From the NCBI RefSeq assembly GCF_029892065.1, contig NZ_CP120375.1, forward strand, positions 372,001-436,000: a stretch of DNA of 64,000 nucleotides, in the 5' to 3' direction. Below are positions 38,051 through 47,611 of this stretch, in pieces. The position numbers and the translations under genes were made by a program. Source of the DNA: Sinorhizobium garamanticum. Its GTDB lineage: Bacteria; Pseudomonadota; Alphaproteobacteria; Rhizobiales; Rhizobiaceae. The notes below the pieces were generated by a model. That model was not told where the DNA came from, searched no databases, and worked only from the letters and a program-made list of their open reading frames with translations. Every line of letters begins with the position of its first letter. Position 1 is the first letter of the stretch.

Positions 38051-39214
38051 TTACCCCGCCGAAATAGGAAAGGAGTCGCGCAGTTTCTTCACGATTTCCG
38101 GTGTGACTTCCAGCACCCGATCTACCTCCTCCTCGAGGTTGTACCGTGAAAAGGAGAAGCGAACTGCTCCGAGTGCCGCAGTGTGGGGAATGTTCATAGC
38201 CCTTAGAACATGGCTTCGTACCAGGGAGCCAGAGGTGCAGGCGGAGCCAGAGGAACAAGCGATGCCGTGGCGATTGAGCAGAAACTGTATGGCTTCACCG
38301 TCGACGCGGTCGAAGGCTACATTTGTGGTATTCGGCAGCCGAGCCAGCGGATCGCCGGTGACGAAGGACTTGGGGATGCGCTCCAGAAGTCCTTTCTCCA
38401 ATCGATCCCGCAGCGATTTTACTCGTTTGTTTTCCTTGTCCATGTACTGCAAGGCGAGTTCGGCCGCCTTGCCCAAACCAACGATCCCGGGCGTGTTCTC
38501 TGTGCCCGCGCGTCGGTCGCGCTCCTGGCGGCCCCCCTTGATCAGTGCGTGAAAAGGCACGCCGCGTCTTATGTAGAGTGCGCCGACGCCCTTCGGCCCA
38601 TGTAGCTTGTGGCCGGAGAGCGATAGCATGTCGATTGCGGTCGATTTCAGATCGATCGGAAGCTTGCCGACGGCCTGCACTGCGTCTGTGTGGAAAAGCG
38701 CGCCTACTTCCTTGGCCATCTCAGCAAGCTTAGCGACAGGGAAGATTGTTCCAGTCTCGTTGTTCGCCCACATGATCGAAACGATTGCCACCCGATGGGT
38801 GAGAGCGGCCCGGTAGGCGTCAAAGTCGAGACGGCCATAATGATCCACCGGTATCCTGTGGACCTTCACGCAACGCGTCTTCTCAAGATGTGCGCAGAGC
38901 GTCCGCACCGCCGGATGCTCGACCGGCGAAGTGACGATCTCCGTGCGCTCGGGATTCACCTCGAGCCCAGAAAGGATCGCCGCATTGTCGCTTTCGGTCC
39001 CGCCCGAGGTGAACGTGATCTCGTGGTCGAACTTCGCGCCGATCAGCGCTTGCAACTTCCGGCGCGCCGTCTTTATCGCTTTGCCCGCAGCGGCGCCAAT
39101 ATCATGCATCGATGAAGCATTGCCAAACTGATCGATAAAGAACGGCAGCATCCCTTGAAAAACTTCGGCATCGACTCGCGTTGTTGCGTTGTTGTCAAGA
39201 TAGATAGGCCTCAA
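38051..39214 (-). CDS. nifS: Cysteine desulfurase NifS
   Basis: PLP enzyme that supplies sulfur for nitrogenase Fe-S clusters. 387 residues, begins MRPIYLDNNATTRVDAEVFQ. The PLP Lys is in LSLSGHKLHGPKGVGALYI, and the persulfide Cys in the loop GIACSSGSACTSGSLVRSHV. Together with the IscA-like gene 129 bases upstream it forms a NifA-controlled unit. Family assignment to NifS rather than IscS rests on context and on the NifS-like length. Confidence 0.95.
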   Translation of the reverse strand: MRPIYLDNNATTRVDAEVFQGMLPFFIDQFGNASSMHDIGAAAGKAIKTARRKLQALIGAKFDHEITFTSGGTESDNAAILSGLEVNPERTEIVTSPVEHPAVRTLCAHLEKTRCVKVHRIPVDHYGRLDFDAYRAALTHRVAIVSIMWANNETGTIFPVAKLAEMAKEVGALFHTDAVQAVGKLPIDLKSTAIDMLSLSGHKLHGPKGVGALYIRRGVPFHALIKGGRQERDRRAGTENTPGIVGLGKAAELALQYMDKENKRVKSLRDRLEKGLLERIPKSFVTGDPLARLPNTTNVAFDRVDGEAIQFLLNRHGIACSSGSACTSGSLVRSHVLRAMNIPHTAALGAVRFSFSRYNLEEEVDRVLEVTPEIVKKLRDSFPISAG

Positions 39215-39343
39215 GCTACCACCTCCACCTGCCGATGATGCAGCGCGTCCAACCGCGGTACTCGCCCCACTCGGACGCCGCCATTGGAGAAGTGTTCCGC
39301 GAGTGTATCTCGATTGTCCCGCATTGTCGTTTGTCTTAGGCGA

Positions 39344-39664
39344 TCAGCCGAAGGACTTGCCGCAGGCGCACTTCTCCCGCGTATTGGGATTATCGAAGAT
39401 AAAACCGGAGGACTGGGAGCCCGCGACGAAATCTACGGTCAAGCCCGTGACATGGGGTTGGGAGCCTGCATCTACGAACACCTTGACTCCACCCGTCTCA
39501 ATGAGAGCATCCCGCTCGCGAGGCCCGTTGTCCAGGCCCACAAGGTATTTGTGACCGGCGCAACCGCCCACTTGGACGGCGATGCGCAAGCCGTTCGCCT
39601 GCTGCGGGGCCCGGCAAAGCGCATCCTTCACTACGACGATGGCCTTTTCGGTAATCGTGATCAT
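39344..39664 (-). CDS. IscA/HesB-type iron-sulfur assembly protein
   Basis: 106 residues beginning MITITEKAIVVVKDALCRAP. The three conserved Cys of the A-type carriers are visible: GGCAGHKYLV and the C-terminal CACGKSFG. Likely delivers iron or clusters to nitrogenase proteins alongside NifS. ATG at 39664 follows GGAGAAAC. Promoter and NifA site lie 45-120 bases upstream. Often named iscN, hesB or nif-IscA in rhizobia. Confidence 0.92.
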   Translation of the reverse strand: MITITEKAIVVVKDALCRAPQQANGLRIAVQVGGCAGHKYLVGLDNGPRERDALIETGGVKVFVDAGSQPHVTGLTVDFVAGSQSSGFIFDNPNTREKCACGKSFG

Positions 39665-39708
39665 GACATCGTTTCTCCTGGTTTCCGAGATGCACTCGCA
39701 AATCACGT

Positions 39709-39724
39709 TGCACATAGTGTGCCA
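39709..39724 (-). promoter_or_regulatory. Sigma-54 promoter of the IscA-like/nifS operon
   Basis: Minus strand TGGCACACTATGTGCA, GG-N10-GC spacing correct, one mismatch in TTGC (GTGC). 45 bases upstream of the start. Confidence 0.75.
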
Positions 39725-39769
39725 ACGGAAAAACCACCCTAAAAACAACGCGAGGCTCAAACACTGCCA

Positions 39770-39785
39770 TGTCGTATTTCCGACA
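39770..39785 (-). promoter_or_regulatory. NifA activator site for the IscA-like/nifS operon
   Basis: TGTCGTATTTCCGACA, TGT-N10-ACA with TGTCG/CGACA symmetry, 46 bp upstream of the sigma-54 element. Confidence 0.75.
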
Positions 39786-40037
39786 CAGTCGGAGATCGGA
39801 CAACGCAGAATGCGGCTGTTATGCGCGATTTGTCTGGGTCGTGCCACGAAAGCACTGGGCAACCCACGTGCATTCTGGGGGTTACTCAGTCGACGAGATG
39901 ATCGTCCAGCGCGGCTTGCTTATTACGCCTCTCATCGGACACTCCCAACGTTGAACCAGACCTGGTAACTAGAGGTGATCTTGTCGAGCAACGCCCTTTA
40001 GCGGTGTCCCAGAGCTATGACCCGTTCTCTTCTTTGA

Positions 40038-40586
40038 TCAGGGGGCGGACGCGACCCTAAGACACTTCAGCGCTTCGAGAATGTTCTGCGGCGACGAGAC
40101 CCCGTAGGGATCCGATGCGCAGTTGTCTGAGAGACCTTCCTCCTCGAACCAATGTTCCACCACTCCATCATTGACTACGGCAGCATAGCGCCAGGAGCGC
40201 ATGCCGAAGCCGAGATTATCCTTCGCGACTAACATGCCCATCTTACGAGTGAATTCGCCTGAACCATCAGGAATGAGCTTGACCTTCTCCAGCTTCAACG
40301 CCTTTCCCCAGGCATTCATCACGAATGCATCATTGACAGAGAGGCAGTAGACGGCTTCTATTCCTTGCTTTTCGAATTCATCATAGAGCTTTTCAAAATC
40401 GGGCAGTTGATAAGTCGAGCAGGTCGGGGTGAAGGCGCCGGGAAGCGAGAATAGCATGACGCGCTTGCTGCCGAAGTAATCATCGGTTGTTTTGTCTTCC
40501 CAACGATATGGATTGGTCCCGTCCACGGTTTCATCGCGAACACGCGTGCGAAAAGTGACGAAAGGTAGTCTTTTATTGGTAGCCAT
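40038..40586 (-). CDS. prxS: Peroxiredoxin (Prx5-type, PrxS-like)
   Basis: Thiol peroxidase of 182 residues. The peroxidatic Cys is in SLPGAFTPTCSTYQLPDFEK, the Prx5/AHP1 signature. It ends near CLRVASAP with another Cys that could resolve. Start ATG at 40586 (MATNKRLPFVTF) with a preceding in-frame extension I do not favour. In Rhizobium etli a bacteroid peroxiredoxin prxS lies upstream of rpoN2 and is NifA-controlled; here it is separate from rpoN and no NifA site pair is visible upstream. Likely protects nitrogen-fixing cells from peroxide. Confidence 0.88.
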   Translation of the reverse strand: MATNKRLPFVTFRTRVRDETVDGTNPYRWEDKTTDDYFGSKRVMLFSLPGAFTPTCSTYQLPDFEKLYDEFEKQGIEAVYCLSVNDAFVMNAWGKALKLEKVKLIPDGSGEFTRKMGMLVAKDNLGFGMRSWRYAAVVNDGVVEHWFEEEGLSDNCASDPYGVSSPQNILEALKCLRVASAP

Positions 40587-40938
40587 CAGTATTGCTCCGT
40601 TTGCAATTTTGGCGCATTTGCCCGCCCTGAACACTGTTTAGAAACCTGCTATTTTGGAGTGCATCTTCCAGATTTCGCCACCCGCCCCGAAACGGTTACC
40701 AAATCCAGGGCCGGGGAGCTTTTGCTCCTCTTGTCGGCTGCTTGCGGACGTCCAACGAGCGAGAAGCAAGGGCCATGCCATTTGACATCAAGGCTGTAAC
40801 AGCGGCGCTTTGCCGCGCATGGCTAGGACCTGGCGTGCGTGTATTCAGTTGCTAGGAGGCATGCGGTCCAGCATCTCGCGCTTCACAAGTAATCCGGGCC
40901 GCTGCCTTTGGCACAGAACCGACAGTTAATGTCGGGCT
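40587..40938. other. Intergenic region between prxS and nifQ promoters
   Basis: No ORF of note. I looked for TGT-N10-ACA and -24/-12 elements facing prxS and found none that fits. Confidence 0.4.
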
Positions 40939-40954
40939 TGTCCATCCCGCAACA
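40939..40954 (+). promoter_or_regulatory. NifA activator site for nifQ
   Basis: TGTCCATCCCGCAACA, TGT-N10-ACA, 88 bp upstream of the sigma-54 element at 41043. Confidence 0.65.
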
Positions 40955-41042
40955 CGGCGGTCTTCGCCGCTGCCTCACTACACGCATCATCAAGTCATTG
41001 AAAAGTAACCACAAACCTTCTCATCGGCTTTGTGGACGCGAT

Positions 41043-41058
41043 TGGCACGCGTTTTGAA
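41043..41058 (+). promoter_or_regulatory. Sigma-54 promoter of nifQ-dctA
   Basis: TGGCACGCGTTTTGAA. Perfect -24 block; the -12 block reads TTGAA instead of TTGC, as in the nifH promoter of this window. Leader of 79 bases to the nifQ ATG. Confidence 0.7.
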
Positions 41059-41137
41059 CCTTCCTTGTCGCGGGGCGGCCAGGGCTGCGGCAATGATCTC
41101 GTGAGTACGGGTGTATGTGACAAAGGAGGAAAGCAAC

Positions 41138-41821
41138 ATGTCAAGTCTGGCTCAGATCCGCACCCTACCGGAGAGAATGACCCTTGGGGTCCGAAAGGCC
41201 GATCGGCCTGGCTGGCGACGATTATTGCAATCGCTCGGCCTCGGACCATGGCCGCCTACAGACCTGGAGATGGATTTCGATCAGTACGTGCTTGCCTGTG
41301 TCCTCTCGCGTGCGCTGGAGGAGATTGACGCCAGCGAGGCAACTATCACGGAGGCGACGGGGCTTTCGCGTGCCGAGCTTCGGGACATGCTGGTCAACAG
41401 TTTTCCCGCCACTGTTATCCACGCCTTCGCCTTGGAAGAGGTGAGTGACCCCGAACCTGGCGTGGAGGAGGAGCTTCTACGATGTCTGCTGCTCGCGCAT
41501 GCTCGACCGGACGATCCAGCGAGCGGCCGTTTTGCCAAGATCATAGCCCGGCGTTCGTTGCGTCAAGACCATCTCTGGCTGGAGCTTGGTCTCTGGGACC
41601 GCGCTGAACTCAGCCGCTTGCTCGCCACGCATTTCCCCACGCTCGCAGCCGGCAATACCAATAACATGAGATGGAAAAAGTACCTTTATCGAAAGCTCTG
41701 TGAAGCTGAGGGCTTGTCCCTATGCACCGCCTCCAGTTGCCGAGAATGCAAGGCATTCGAAGACTGCTTTGGTCCTGAGGAAAGTGAAAGACTTCGCATG
41801 TACACGGCCAATTTGGGTTAG
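41138..41821 (+). CDS. nifQ: Nitrogen fixation protein NifQ
   Basis: 227 residues; delivers molybdenum, as a Mo-Fe-S cluster, to the FeMo-cofactor machinery. The diagnostic C-terminal Cys motif C-x4-C-x2-C-x5-C is present as CTASSCRECKAFEDC. ATG at 41138 (MSSLAQIRTLPERM) follows AAAGGAGGAAAGCAAC, an excellent ribosome site that also resembles the nifH leader; the upstream in-frame GTG-type start is not needed. The dctA gene follows 90 bases later on the same strand. Confidence 0.93.
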   Translation: MSSLAQIRTLPERMTLGVRKADRPGWRRLLQSLGLGPWPPTDLEMDFDQYVLACVLSRALEEIDASEATITEATGLSRAELRDMLVNSFPATVIHAFALEEVSDPEPGVEEELLRCLLLAHARPDDPASGRFAKIIARRSLRQDHLWLELGLWDRAELSRLLATHFPTLAAGNTNNMRWKKYLYRKLCEAEGLSLCTASSCRECKAFEDCFGPEESERLRMYTANLG

Positions 41822-41911
41822 GAGCGACTTACAAGAGCTGTAGACCACCTCAGCCCGTAAGCGTCAGTTCGCGGTGTACGACGTCACGCGCCTAATGTGG
41901 AGGACATCATC

Positions 41912-43237
41912 ATGATCGTTGAACATTCCGCGGAGGTCTGCGGCAAGACACCCTTTTATCGTCACCTCTATGTCCAGGTGCTGGCCGCGATCGCCGCGGG
42001 TATCCTGCTCGGGCATTTCTATCCGGACATCGGTACCGAGCTGAAACCGCTCGGCGACGCCTTCATCATGCTCGTCAAGATGATTATCGCCCCCGTCATC
42101 TTCCTGACGGTTGCGACCGGCATTGCCTGCATGACCGATCTCGCCAAGGTCGGCCGCGTCGCCGGCAAGGCGCTGATCTACTTCCTGACCTTCTCCACTC
42201 TCGCGCTCGTCGTCGGCCTCGTTGTCGTGAATATCGTTCAGCCGGGCGTCGGCATGCATATCGACCCGGCCTCGCTCGATGCGAAGGCGGTTGCGACCTA
42301 CGCCGAGAAGGCGCATGAGCAGTCGATCACCGGCTTCCTGATGCACATCATCCCGACGACGCTTGTCGGCGCGTTCGCCGAAGGCGACATCCTGCAGGTC
42401 CTGTTCATCTCGGTGCTTTTCGGCGTTTCGCTGGCGATGGTCGGCAAGAAGGCGGAGCCGGTCGTCGATTTCCTGCAGGCGCTGACCCTGCCGATCTTCC
42501 GGCTGGTGGCGATCCTGATGAAGGCAGCCCCGATCGGCGCTTTCGGCGCCATGGCCTTCACCATCGGCAAATACGGCATCGCCTCGATCGCCAATCTCGC
42601 CATGCTGATCGGCACCTTCTACCTGACGTCGTTCGTCTTCGTCCTCGTCGTGCTCGGTGCGGTGGCGCGCTACAACGGCTTCTCGATCGTCTCGCTCATC
42701 CGCTACATCAAGGAGGAGCTGCTCCTGGTGCTCGGCACCTCGTCCTCCGAAGCCGCACTGCCGGGCCTCATGAACAAGATGGAGAAGGCGGGCTGCAAGC
42801 GCTCGGTCGTCGGCCTTGTCATTCCGACCGGCTATTCCTTCAATCTCGACGGCACCAACATCTACATGACGCTTGCGGCACTCTTCATCGCGCAGGCGAC
42901 CGATACGCCGCTCTCCTACGGCGACCAGATCCTGCTGCTGCTCATCGCTATGCTGAGCTCGAAGGGGGCTGCCGGCATCACCGGCGCGGGCTTCATCACG
43001 CTTGCCGCAACGCTCTCGGTCGTTCCCTCCGTGCCGGTCGCCGGCATGGCGCTGATCCTCGGTATCGACCGCTTCATGTCGGAATGCCGGGCGACCACCA
43101 ACTTGATCGGCAATGCCGTTGCGACCGTCGTGGTGGCTAAGTGGGAAGGAGAGCTTGATCAGGCGCAGCTCGTCCTGGCGCTCGGCGGCAAGGTGGCGAT
43201 CGAAGTCACTCCGAAGGTCGTCAAGCCGGCCGAGTAA
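41912..43237 (+). CDS. dctA: C4-dicarboxylate transporter DctA
   Basis: Sodium/proton-dicarboxylate symporter importing succinate, malate and fumarate, the carbon supply of bacteroids. 441 residues from the ATG at 41912 (GGAGG eight bases upstream), starting [20 protein letters not shown]. Family motifs: the serine-rich hairpin [20 protein letters not shown] and the helix 7/8 sequence [20 protein letters not shown]. No dctBD genes nearby, and no sigma-54 element of its own, so it probably shares the nifQ promoter. A chromosomal dctA usually exists too. Confidence 0.96.
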   Translation: MIVEHSAEVCGKTPFYRHLYVQVLAAIAAGILLGHFYPDIGTELKPLGDAFIMLVKMIIAPVIFLTVATGIACMTDLAKVGRVAGKALIYFLTFSTLALVVGLVVVNIVQPGVGMHIDPASLDAKAVATYAEKAHEQSITGFLMHIIPTTLVGAFAEGDILQVLFISVLFGVSLAMVGKKAEPVVDFLQALTLPIFRLVAILMKAAPIGAFGAMAFTIGKYGIASIANLAMLIGTFYLTSFVFVLVVLGAVARYNGFSIVSLIRYIKEELLLVLGTSSSEAALPGLMNKMEKAGCKRSVVGLVIPTGYSFNLDGTNIYMTLAALFIAQATDTPLSYGDQILLLLIAMLSSKGAAGITGAGFITLAATLSVVPSVPVAGMALILGIDRFMSECRATTNLIGNAVATVVVAKWEGELDQAQLVLALGGKVAIEVTPKVVKPAE

Positions 43238-43304
43238 GTCCCTCCCGGGGCCCGCACGACAAGTGCGGTTTGGCGCGGTCTGGTCCTCCCCCGGATCGTG
43301 CTGG

Positions 43305-43342
43305 GGGCGCGGTCTGGTCCTCGCCAGATCGCGCCCTTTTTT
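43305..43342 (+). terminator. Rho-independent terminator after dctA
   Basis: Stem GGGCGCGGTCTGG / CCAGATCGCGCCC (one G-T pair) with a 6-base loop and six T. 68 bases beyond the dctA stop. Ends the nifQ-dctA unit. Confidence 0.9.
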
Positions 43343-43894
43343 CTTCCTAGCGGCTATACTGTGCCGCGAGGCGCTCGTGGCGCAGGCTCATTCGCTCGCG
43401 GCCATAAGCGTTGCGGCCGCAGTGCCTGGGATGAGACGTCGCAAGCTATTGTTAGTTCCCATCGCTCGTTTCCCATGCCCTATGCGCTTTCGCTCACCTC
43501 AGGCCGCTCCGCCACGCACGGTAGCCTCAGGGTTCAAGCTCGTGCCGCAGATATGCGTCGTTCGAGACATATCCGGCGTAGGGATCCGCGGGAGCAGCAT
43601 TTTTCCGATTGCGTTCGTTCTATCGAAATCCGGCTGTGAGACCATAGTGCGTATGGTCTGCACCGATGGGCATCGATTCGGACGCTGTTTTCTCATAGAA
43701 GAGCCGATGACGGGTGTGTCTGACCTCAAGGCGGTTATGCAGTGCGTGGCCCAGCACACCTGAAAGTCGCGTCACCAGACTGACGGCAACTGCTGTCGGA
43801 TCTCACCTGGTCAAATCCGTCTCGACAGCCCACGCCGTCCGAAAATGAACGTACGGGGCTCTGAGCTGACGTCGTTAGGCACCTCCAGTCGGTT
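43343..43894. other. Intergenic region upstream of the P450 control region
   Basis: A plus-strand frame from ATG 43432 (about 110 codons, ending AVMQCVAQHT) is open but has no ribosome site and no recognised family. Otherwise nothing supported. Confidence 0.3.
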
Positions 43895-43910
43895 TGTCGG
43901 ATCCGCGACA
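43895..43910 (+). promoter_or_regulatory. NifA activator site for the P450 transcript
   Basis: TGTCGGATCCGCGACA, TGT-N10-ACA with TGTCG/CGACA symmetry, 90 bp upstream of the sigma-54 element at 44001. Confidence 0.75.
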
Positions 43911-44000
43911 CGCAGGCCACTACATGAAGCTCTCGATTTTCCAGGGCTAAATAGCTGAAAAGCGGCCATAAAATCACTTCCCCAGTTTGATCAGTCAAAT

Positions 44001-44016
44001 TGGCATGGGTTTTGAA
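44001..44016 (+). promoter_or_regulatory. Sigma-54 promoter of the P450 transcript
   Basis: TGGCATGGGTTTTGAA, same TTGAA -12 variant as nifH, NLP and nifQ. The P450 start is 332 bases downstream, an unusually long leader. Confidence 0.7.
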
Positions 44017-44106
44017 GCCATTCCGTCGCACGGCGCGATCCGCTGCCAGGCCGTACTTGCGTCATGGGTAAGCGCGATTAAACGAAGGAGGAGAAACAAG
44101 TTTGAA

Positions 44107-44190
44107 ATGTCTAAAGCTGCACGGAATCGGAGACGCTCACCACCTCGCTCCATTTTGGTCCAACCCGCGCCGTCGTCGGCGAGCGCGTGA
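44107..44190 (+). CDS. Leader ORF (27 aa) in the P450 transcript
   Basis: MSKAARNRRRSPPRSILVQP plus seven residues. A purine-rich GAAGGAGGAGAAACAAG lies just upstream, like the nifH and nifQ ribosome sites. It may be a leader peptide, or what is left of a gene once controlled by this promoter. Not recognised. Confidence 0.3.
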   Translation: MSKAARNRRRSPPRSILVQPAPSSASA

Positions 44191-44348
44191 TCGGGCGTCT
44201 TCATCCCGCCGTTCGAACCCGAAAAAATGCGGCCGCTCCGCAAGTATCACTTCCGCTCTTCCGCGGGCCGCAGCCCCAACGGAGACTAACGACCTTGCCG
44301 GGTCAATAAGCGCAAGCTGATGAGTAACTAGAGAGAAGGGGAAGTCGA

Positions 44349-45566
44349 GTGCAGAGCAACCCCATTCCAGATCACGTTCCGCCCGGTTTTGTGAAGGACT
44401 TCAATCTCTTCACGTCGCCGGGCATGGCACCGACACCCAACGGAGACCCGCACGCAGCTGTGGCATCCGTCCATGGAGGCGCCCCGATCTTTTTTTCTCC
44501 CCGTAACACGCGCGATGGACGGGGGACCTGGGTGATCACGCGCGCGAGTGACCAGCGCAAGGTGCTGCAAGACCTCGAGACCTTTTCCAGTCATCGCAGC
44601 ATCTTCTCCTCCGCACTCGGCGAAAGTTGGCCAATGATCCCGCTCGAGCTCGGTCCACCGGCCCATGGCGTCTTTCGTGCGCTACTAAATCCGCTGTTCT
44701 CACCTAGGCGGGTGGAAGCGCTGGAGCGGATTGTCCGTCAACAAGCGAGCGCGCTGACGGACCGGATCGCCCGATCGCAGACCAGCTGTGACGTCATGAA
44801 GGATTTTGCCTATCCATTCACAGCTAACGTTTTCCTTGGCTTTCTGGGGCTCTCAGATAGCCGATCCGACATGTTACTTGGCCGGGTAAGCGATTTGCTC
44901 CACGGCAACGAAGTCACGCGAACCGCAGCGGCCCAATCGATCGTGGAGTTCATTGACGAAGTTGCAGCGATGCGCCGCAAGGAACCAGCCGCTGATTTCA
45001 TGACCTTCGTCGTGCAGGCGCACATCGAGGGTCGCTCATTAACGAACGAGGAAGTCCGTGGCATCGGTGTACTCTTCTTGGTCGGGGGACTCGACACGGT
45101 CGCAGCCGCGATAGGCTTTGACTTGGCCTATCTTGCACGCAATCCGAACGATCAGGAATTGCTGCGGAACGAACCGGACCGGATCGTGCTCGCGGCTGAA
45201 GAACTATTGCGCGCCTATTCAACCGTTCAGATGATCCGCGTGGCAACAAAGGATATTGACTTTGAAGGCGCGCCGATTCGTAAGGGAGACTATGTTTCCT
45301 GCGCCACGATGATTTCCAATCGTGACCCCGCAGAATTTGCGTGCCCTGATACCATCGATCTGGCACGACAGGACAACCACCACACCGCCTTCGGCTATGG
45401 TCCTCATCTTTGCCTCGGAGCACATCTGGCCCGGCGAGAAATTGTCATTGGGCTCGACGAATGGCTGGCACGCATCCCCACTTTCCGAATAAAGGACGGT
45501 ACGGCGCCGATCACCCATGGCGGCCACGTATTTGGGATTCAAGACCTGATTCTGGCCTGGGGTTGA
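44349..45566 (+). CDS. Cytochrome P450 (CYP127-like)
   Basis: 405 residues, soluble bacterial P450. I-helix region VGGLDTVAAAIGFDL, ExxR region EELLRAYST, and the heme loop FGYGPHLCLGAHLAR with the axial Cys near residue 355. GTG start with AAGGGGAAG upstream. It lies downstream of a NifA site and sigma-54 element, so expression is expected in nodules. The closest known relative by memory is CYP127A1 (y4vG) in the nif region of strain NGR234. The substrate is unknown, and no ferredoxin reductase gene is adjacent. Confidence 0.9.
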   Translation: MQSNPIPDHVPPGFVKDFNLFTSPGMAPTPNGDPHAAVASVHGGAPIFFSPRNTRDGRGTWVITRASDQRKVLQDLETFSSHRSIFSSALGESWPMIPLELGPPAHGVFRALLNPLFSPRRVEALERIVRQQASALTDRIARSQTSCDVMKDFAYPFTANVFLGFLGLSDSRSDMLLGRVSDLLHGNEVTRTAAAQSIVEFIDEVAAMRRKEPAADFMTFVVQAHIEGRSLTNEEVRGIGVLFLVGGLDTVAAAIGFDLAYLARNPNDQELLRNEPDRIVLAAEELLRAYSTVQMIRVATKDIDFEGAPIRKGDYVSCATMISNRDPAEFACPDTIDLARQDNHHTAFGYGPHLCLGAHLARREIVIGLDEWLARIPTFRIKDGTAPITHGGHVFGIQDLILAWG

Positions 45567-46170
45567 CCGGCCCGCAGGGGCATTGTCGTTCATAGGAGCG
45601 CTATAAGCTGCCCGGCAGGCATTCACGTCTGATGGCTGGCGGACCTCGAGACGACGTGCATTGTTCGAGGGAAATCTGCCGGTGCCACTCGGCCCATTTG
45701 GCGGTCAGAGGAAATCGACCAAGACGTGGCACATACTGGAAAGGAGGGGCGCGGCCGTTGGCGGCACCTTCTCGCCGTATTGCATAGACTCCTCGCCGAC
45801 ACCAGTCACACCACATGGTGCGCAAGCGACAGATGTGTTCGCTTACGCCGAACAGGACGAAATCGCGCAATCGACCGCGCGGACGAGGCGGCACTGCGGA
45901 GCGCGTATTGGGCGGACGCCGATGGACAATCATGGGGCCTATTCCGGCTCGGCCGAGGGTTTATTCGTTAGGGACATAACGGCGTTCCACGACGGCTTGG
46001 AAATTTTGTGCGCCGCGCGTGGGTTCATCCAGGAAGCGGCGAATTCAGAGGGCGGGAACGTCAGCCACGCCAAGATGTCGCTTCTGCTCTGCTGCTATGC
46101 CAGCGATGATGCAACTAGGATCAGCAGCTATCGCGACAACGCACGTTTCCAACGCCGGTTATCCGAAGCA
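45567..46170. other. Gap with no supported gene
   Basis: A plus-strand frame covers 45661-46281 but has no ribosome site, no recognisable motif and overlaps the next gene antisense. I see no promoter or repeat that I can defend. Confidence 0.35.
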
Positions 46171-46419
46171 CTACATCAGCGTCGTCAGCAAACCAAGGCG
46201 GCTACATGCTTGAGAAAGCACCGACGCAGCAGGATATGCCATTCGAGACAATGCGCGAGAACCTGCCGATCGGCAGCGTAAATTCTGTGGGCCCTCAAGG
46301 CGGTTTATGAGCCGCTGCACCACTTGGTGTTCGGTGATGTCGCTTTCTGGCGGCAGATATTCGGCGATGTCTTTCTGGCAATCCCGGATCAGCCGTTTCA
46401 TCTTCGCAAAATCAGCCAT
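46171..46419 (-). CDS. Hypothetical small protein, possibly truncated
   Basis: Starts MADFAKMKRLIRDCQKDIAE with AAGGAG six bases upstream of the ATG. The first about 43 residues (to INRLEGPQ) look like a genuine acidic/basic helical protein; the rest (LRCRSAGSRALSRMAYPAA...) looks like read-through. Probably a real gene with a broken 3' end. Family not recognised. Confidence 0.5.
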   Translation of the reverse strand: MADFAKMKRLIRDCQKDIAEYLPPESDITEHQVVQRLINRLEGPQNLRCRSAGSRALSRMAYPAASVLSQACSRLGLLTTLM

Positions 46420-46529
46420 GATCGACTCCTTGATAGGTCAATACCTGACCTTGGCAATGGGTTGCATTGGGCAGCGTGAGAGACAGGACCAGGCGCGGCT
46501 GAGGGACAGTCGAGCGCGTCATGCAATAG

Positions 46530-46779
46530 CTATCTCGTAGTGATGCCGCGATCCGGGGCGCCTTCCTTCGACCAGCAAGAACACGGAACGCCAAGCGGTC
46601 CAGTGCCGTAAAGGCACTTGGGGGAGCGCGTGGTGCATTGCCGCGGAGTCTTGGTGGCAACTGGCTTGGCCGAGGTCATGCTAGCGCCGGCCGTCGAACC
46701 GCCTGCGGTCACGTCGGTGCATCCGGTCATCAGAAAAGTGAGGGCGCCGAGGGGGGGGGAGCGTTCGGAATCTGATCAT
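46530..46779 (-). pseudogene. Small lipoprotein, frameshifted in a C9 tract
   Basis: If one C is removed from the nine-C run (plus-strand G, 46751-46759), the ATG at 46779 reads MIRFRTLPPLGALTFLMTGC, an ideal lipoprotein signal with Cys in the lipobox. The mature part is about 60 residues, Ser/Thr-rich, with CTTRSPKCLYGTGPLGVPCS and an end near APDRGITTR. As sequenced the signal is out of frame with the mature part. This could be a mutation, phase variation or a sequencing error. Function unknown. Confidence 0.55.
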
Positions 46780-46904
46780 AGGCGTCCCGTGGCACAGCTT
46801 AGAAGACGGGGAAGCTTTAGGGGCTGCTTCCTCTACAATCGTAAATGGCCGGCGCTGTTGTCGTGCGTGCTTCCCGACCCGCAGCTGGAATGCGTGAGTG
46901 TGTC

Positions 46905-47333
46905 TAAAATGCGAGTGCCCCCTGGCCGCGGATTGCAACGATGGTTTGCGTTCGCAGACGCACCAAAAGATCGCGGGCGCGAAACACTACAGCGGCGGCC
47001 TGCTGCTCCTCGCTTTTAACCGCCACGAAACGCATGGTCGGCCGCTGCGCGGCTTCGCAATTGCTTCCGCATCGGCTGCATCGTTCTTCTGCCGCTTCAC
47101 GAGTCTGGGGCAATGAGCCTGATCTTATGCCCCAGCTTCGCGGTCTCGCGCGCCCAGTAATGGCTGCTGGCGCAGGCCTCCATGGCAACTGTGCAAGCCG
47201 GCTGGGGGCAAGAAATTTAAGCACCTGATCACGGCGCAGCTTCTTGCGGAAGATCAGGCTCCTGATGCAGCCGCGCATGCATCTGGAACACCTTCTTCGC
47301 CAGATCCAACCCGATTGTGCTAACTTCCGACAT
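46905..47333 (-). pseudogene. IS110-family transposase N-terminal remnant
   Basis: The minus-strand ATG at 47333 opens MSEVSTIGLDLAKKVFQMHA, the DEDD-type N-terminus of IS110 transposases. Another frame carries EAAQRPTMRFVAVKSEEQQA and VFRARDLLVRLRTQTIVAI. Frameshifts interrupt it and the C-terminal Ser-containing half is missing. Confidence 0.75.
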
Positions 47334-47611
47334 TGACGTTTCCGTTCAAGTGATGAGGCTGTACCCGCGGTTCCATTCTATGCGCTGCTTTCAGCACCAG
47401 CAAGTTGCATGCTGGCGACTCTGCCGCGTGAGAACGCACTGGCAGGTACCCACACTTGCATGCCCGCGGCATGAAGCTTGGCCACCGCGGCGGCCGGTGT
47501 CATAGCTACAGCGCTGAGGTATTCCATCGTGCGCCGCGCCCGGTGGTCGAATCGGATTTGAATAGGGCTGGGCGGCAGACGACCTCATACGCGATCTCCT
47601 GGCGGCAAGCG

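Noticed and set aside
37848..38552. Plus-strand ORF with an AGGAGG site (MADSKLAIAMG...)
   Set aside because: Most of it is antisense to nifS; only about 65 codons are free. Kept only as a note on the gap.
45661..46281. 206-codon plus-strand ORF
   Set aside because: No ribosome site, no recognisable domain, irregular composition; overlaps a better minus-strand ORF.
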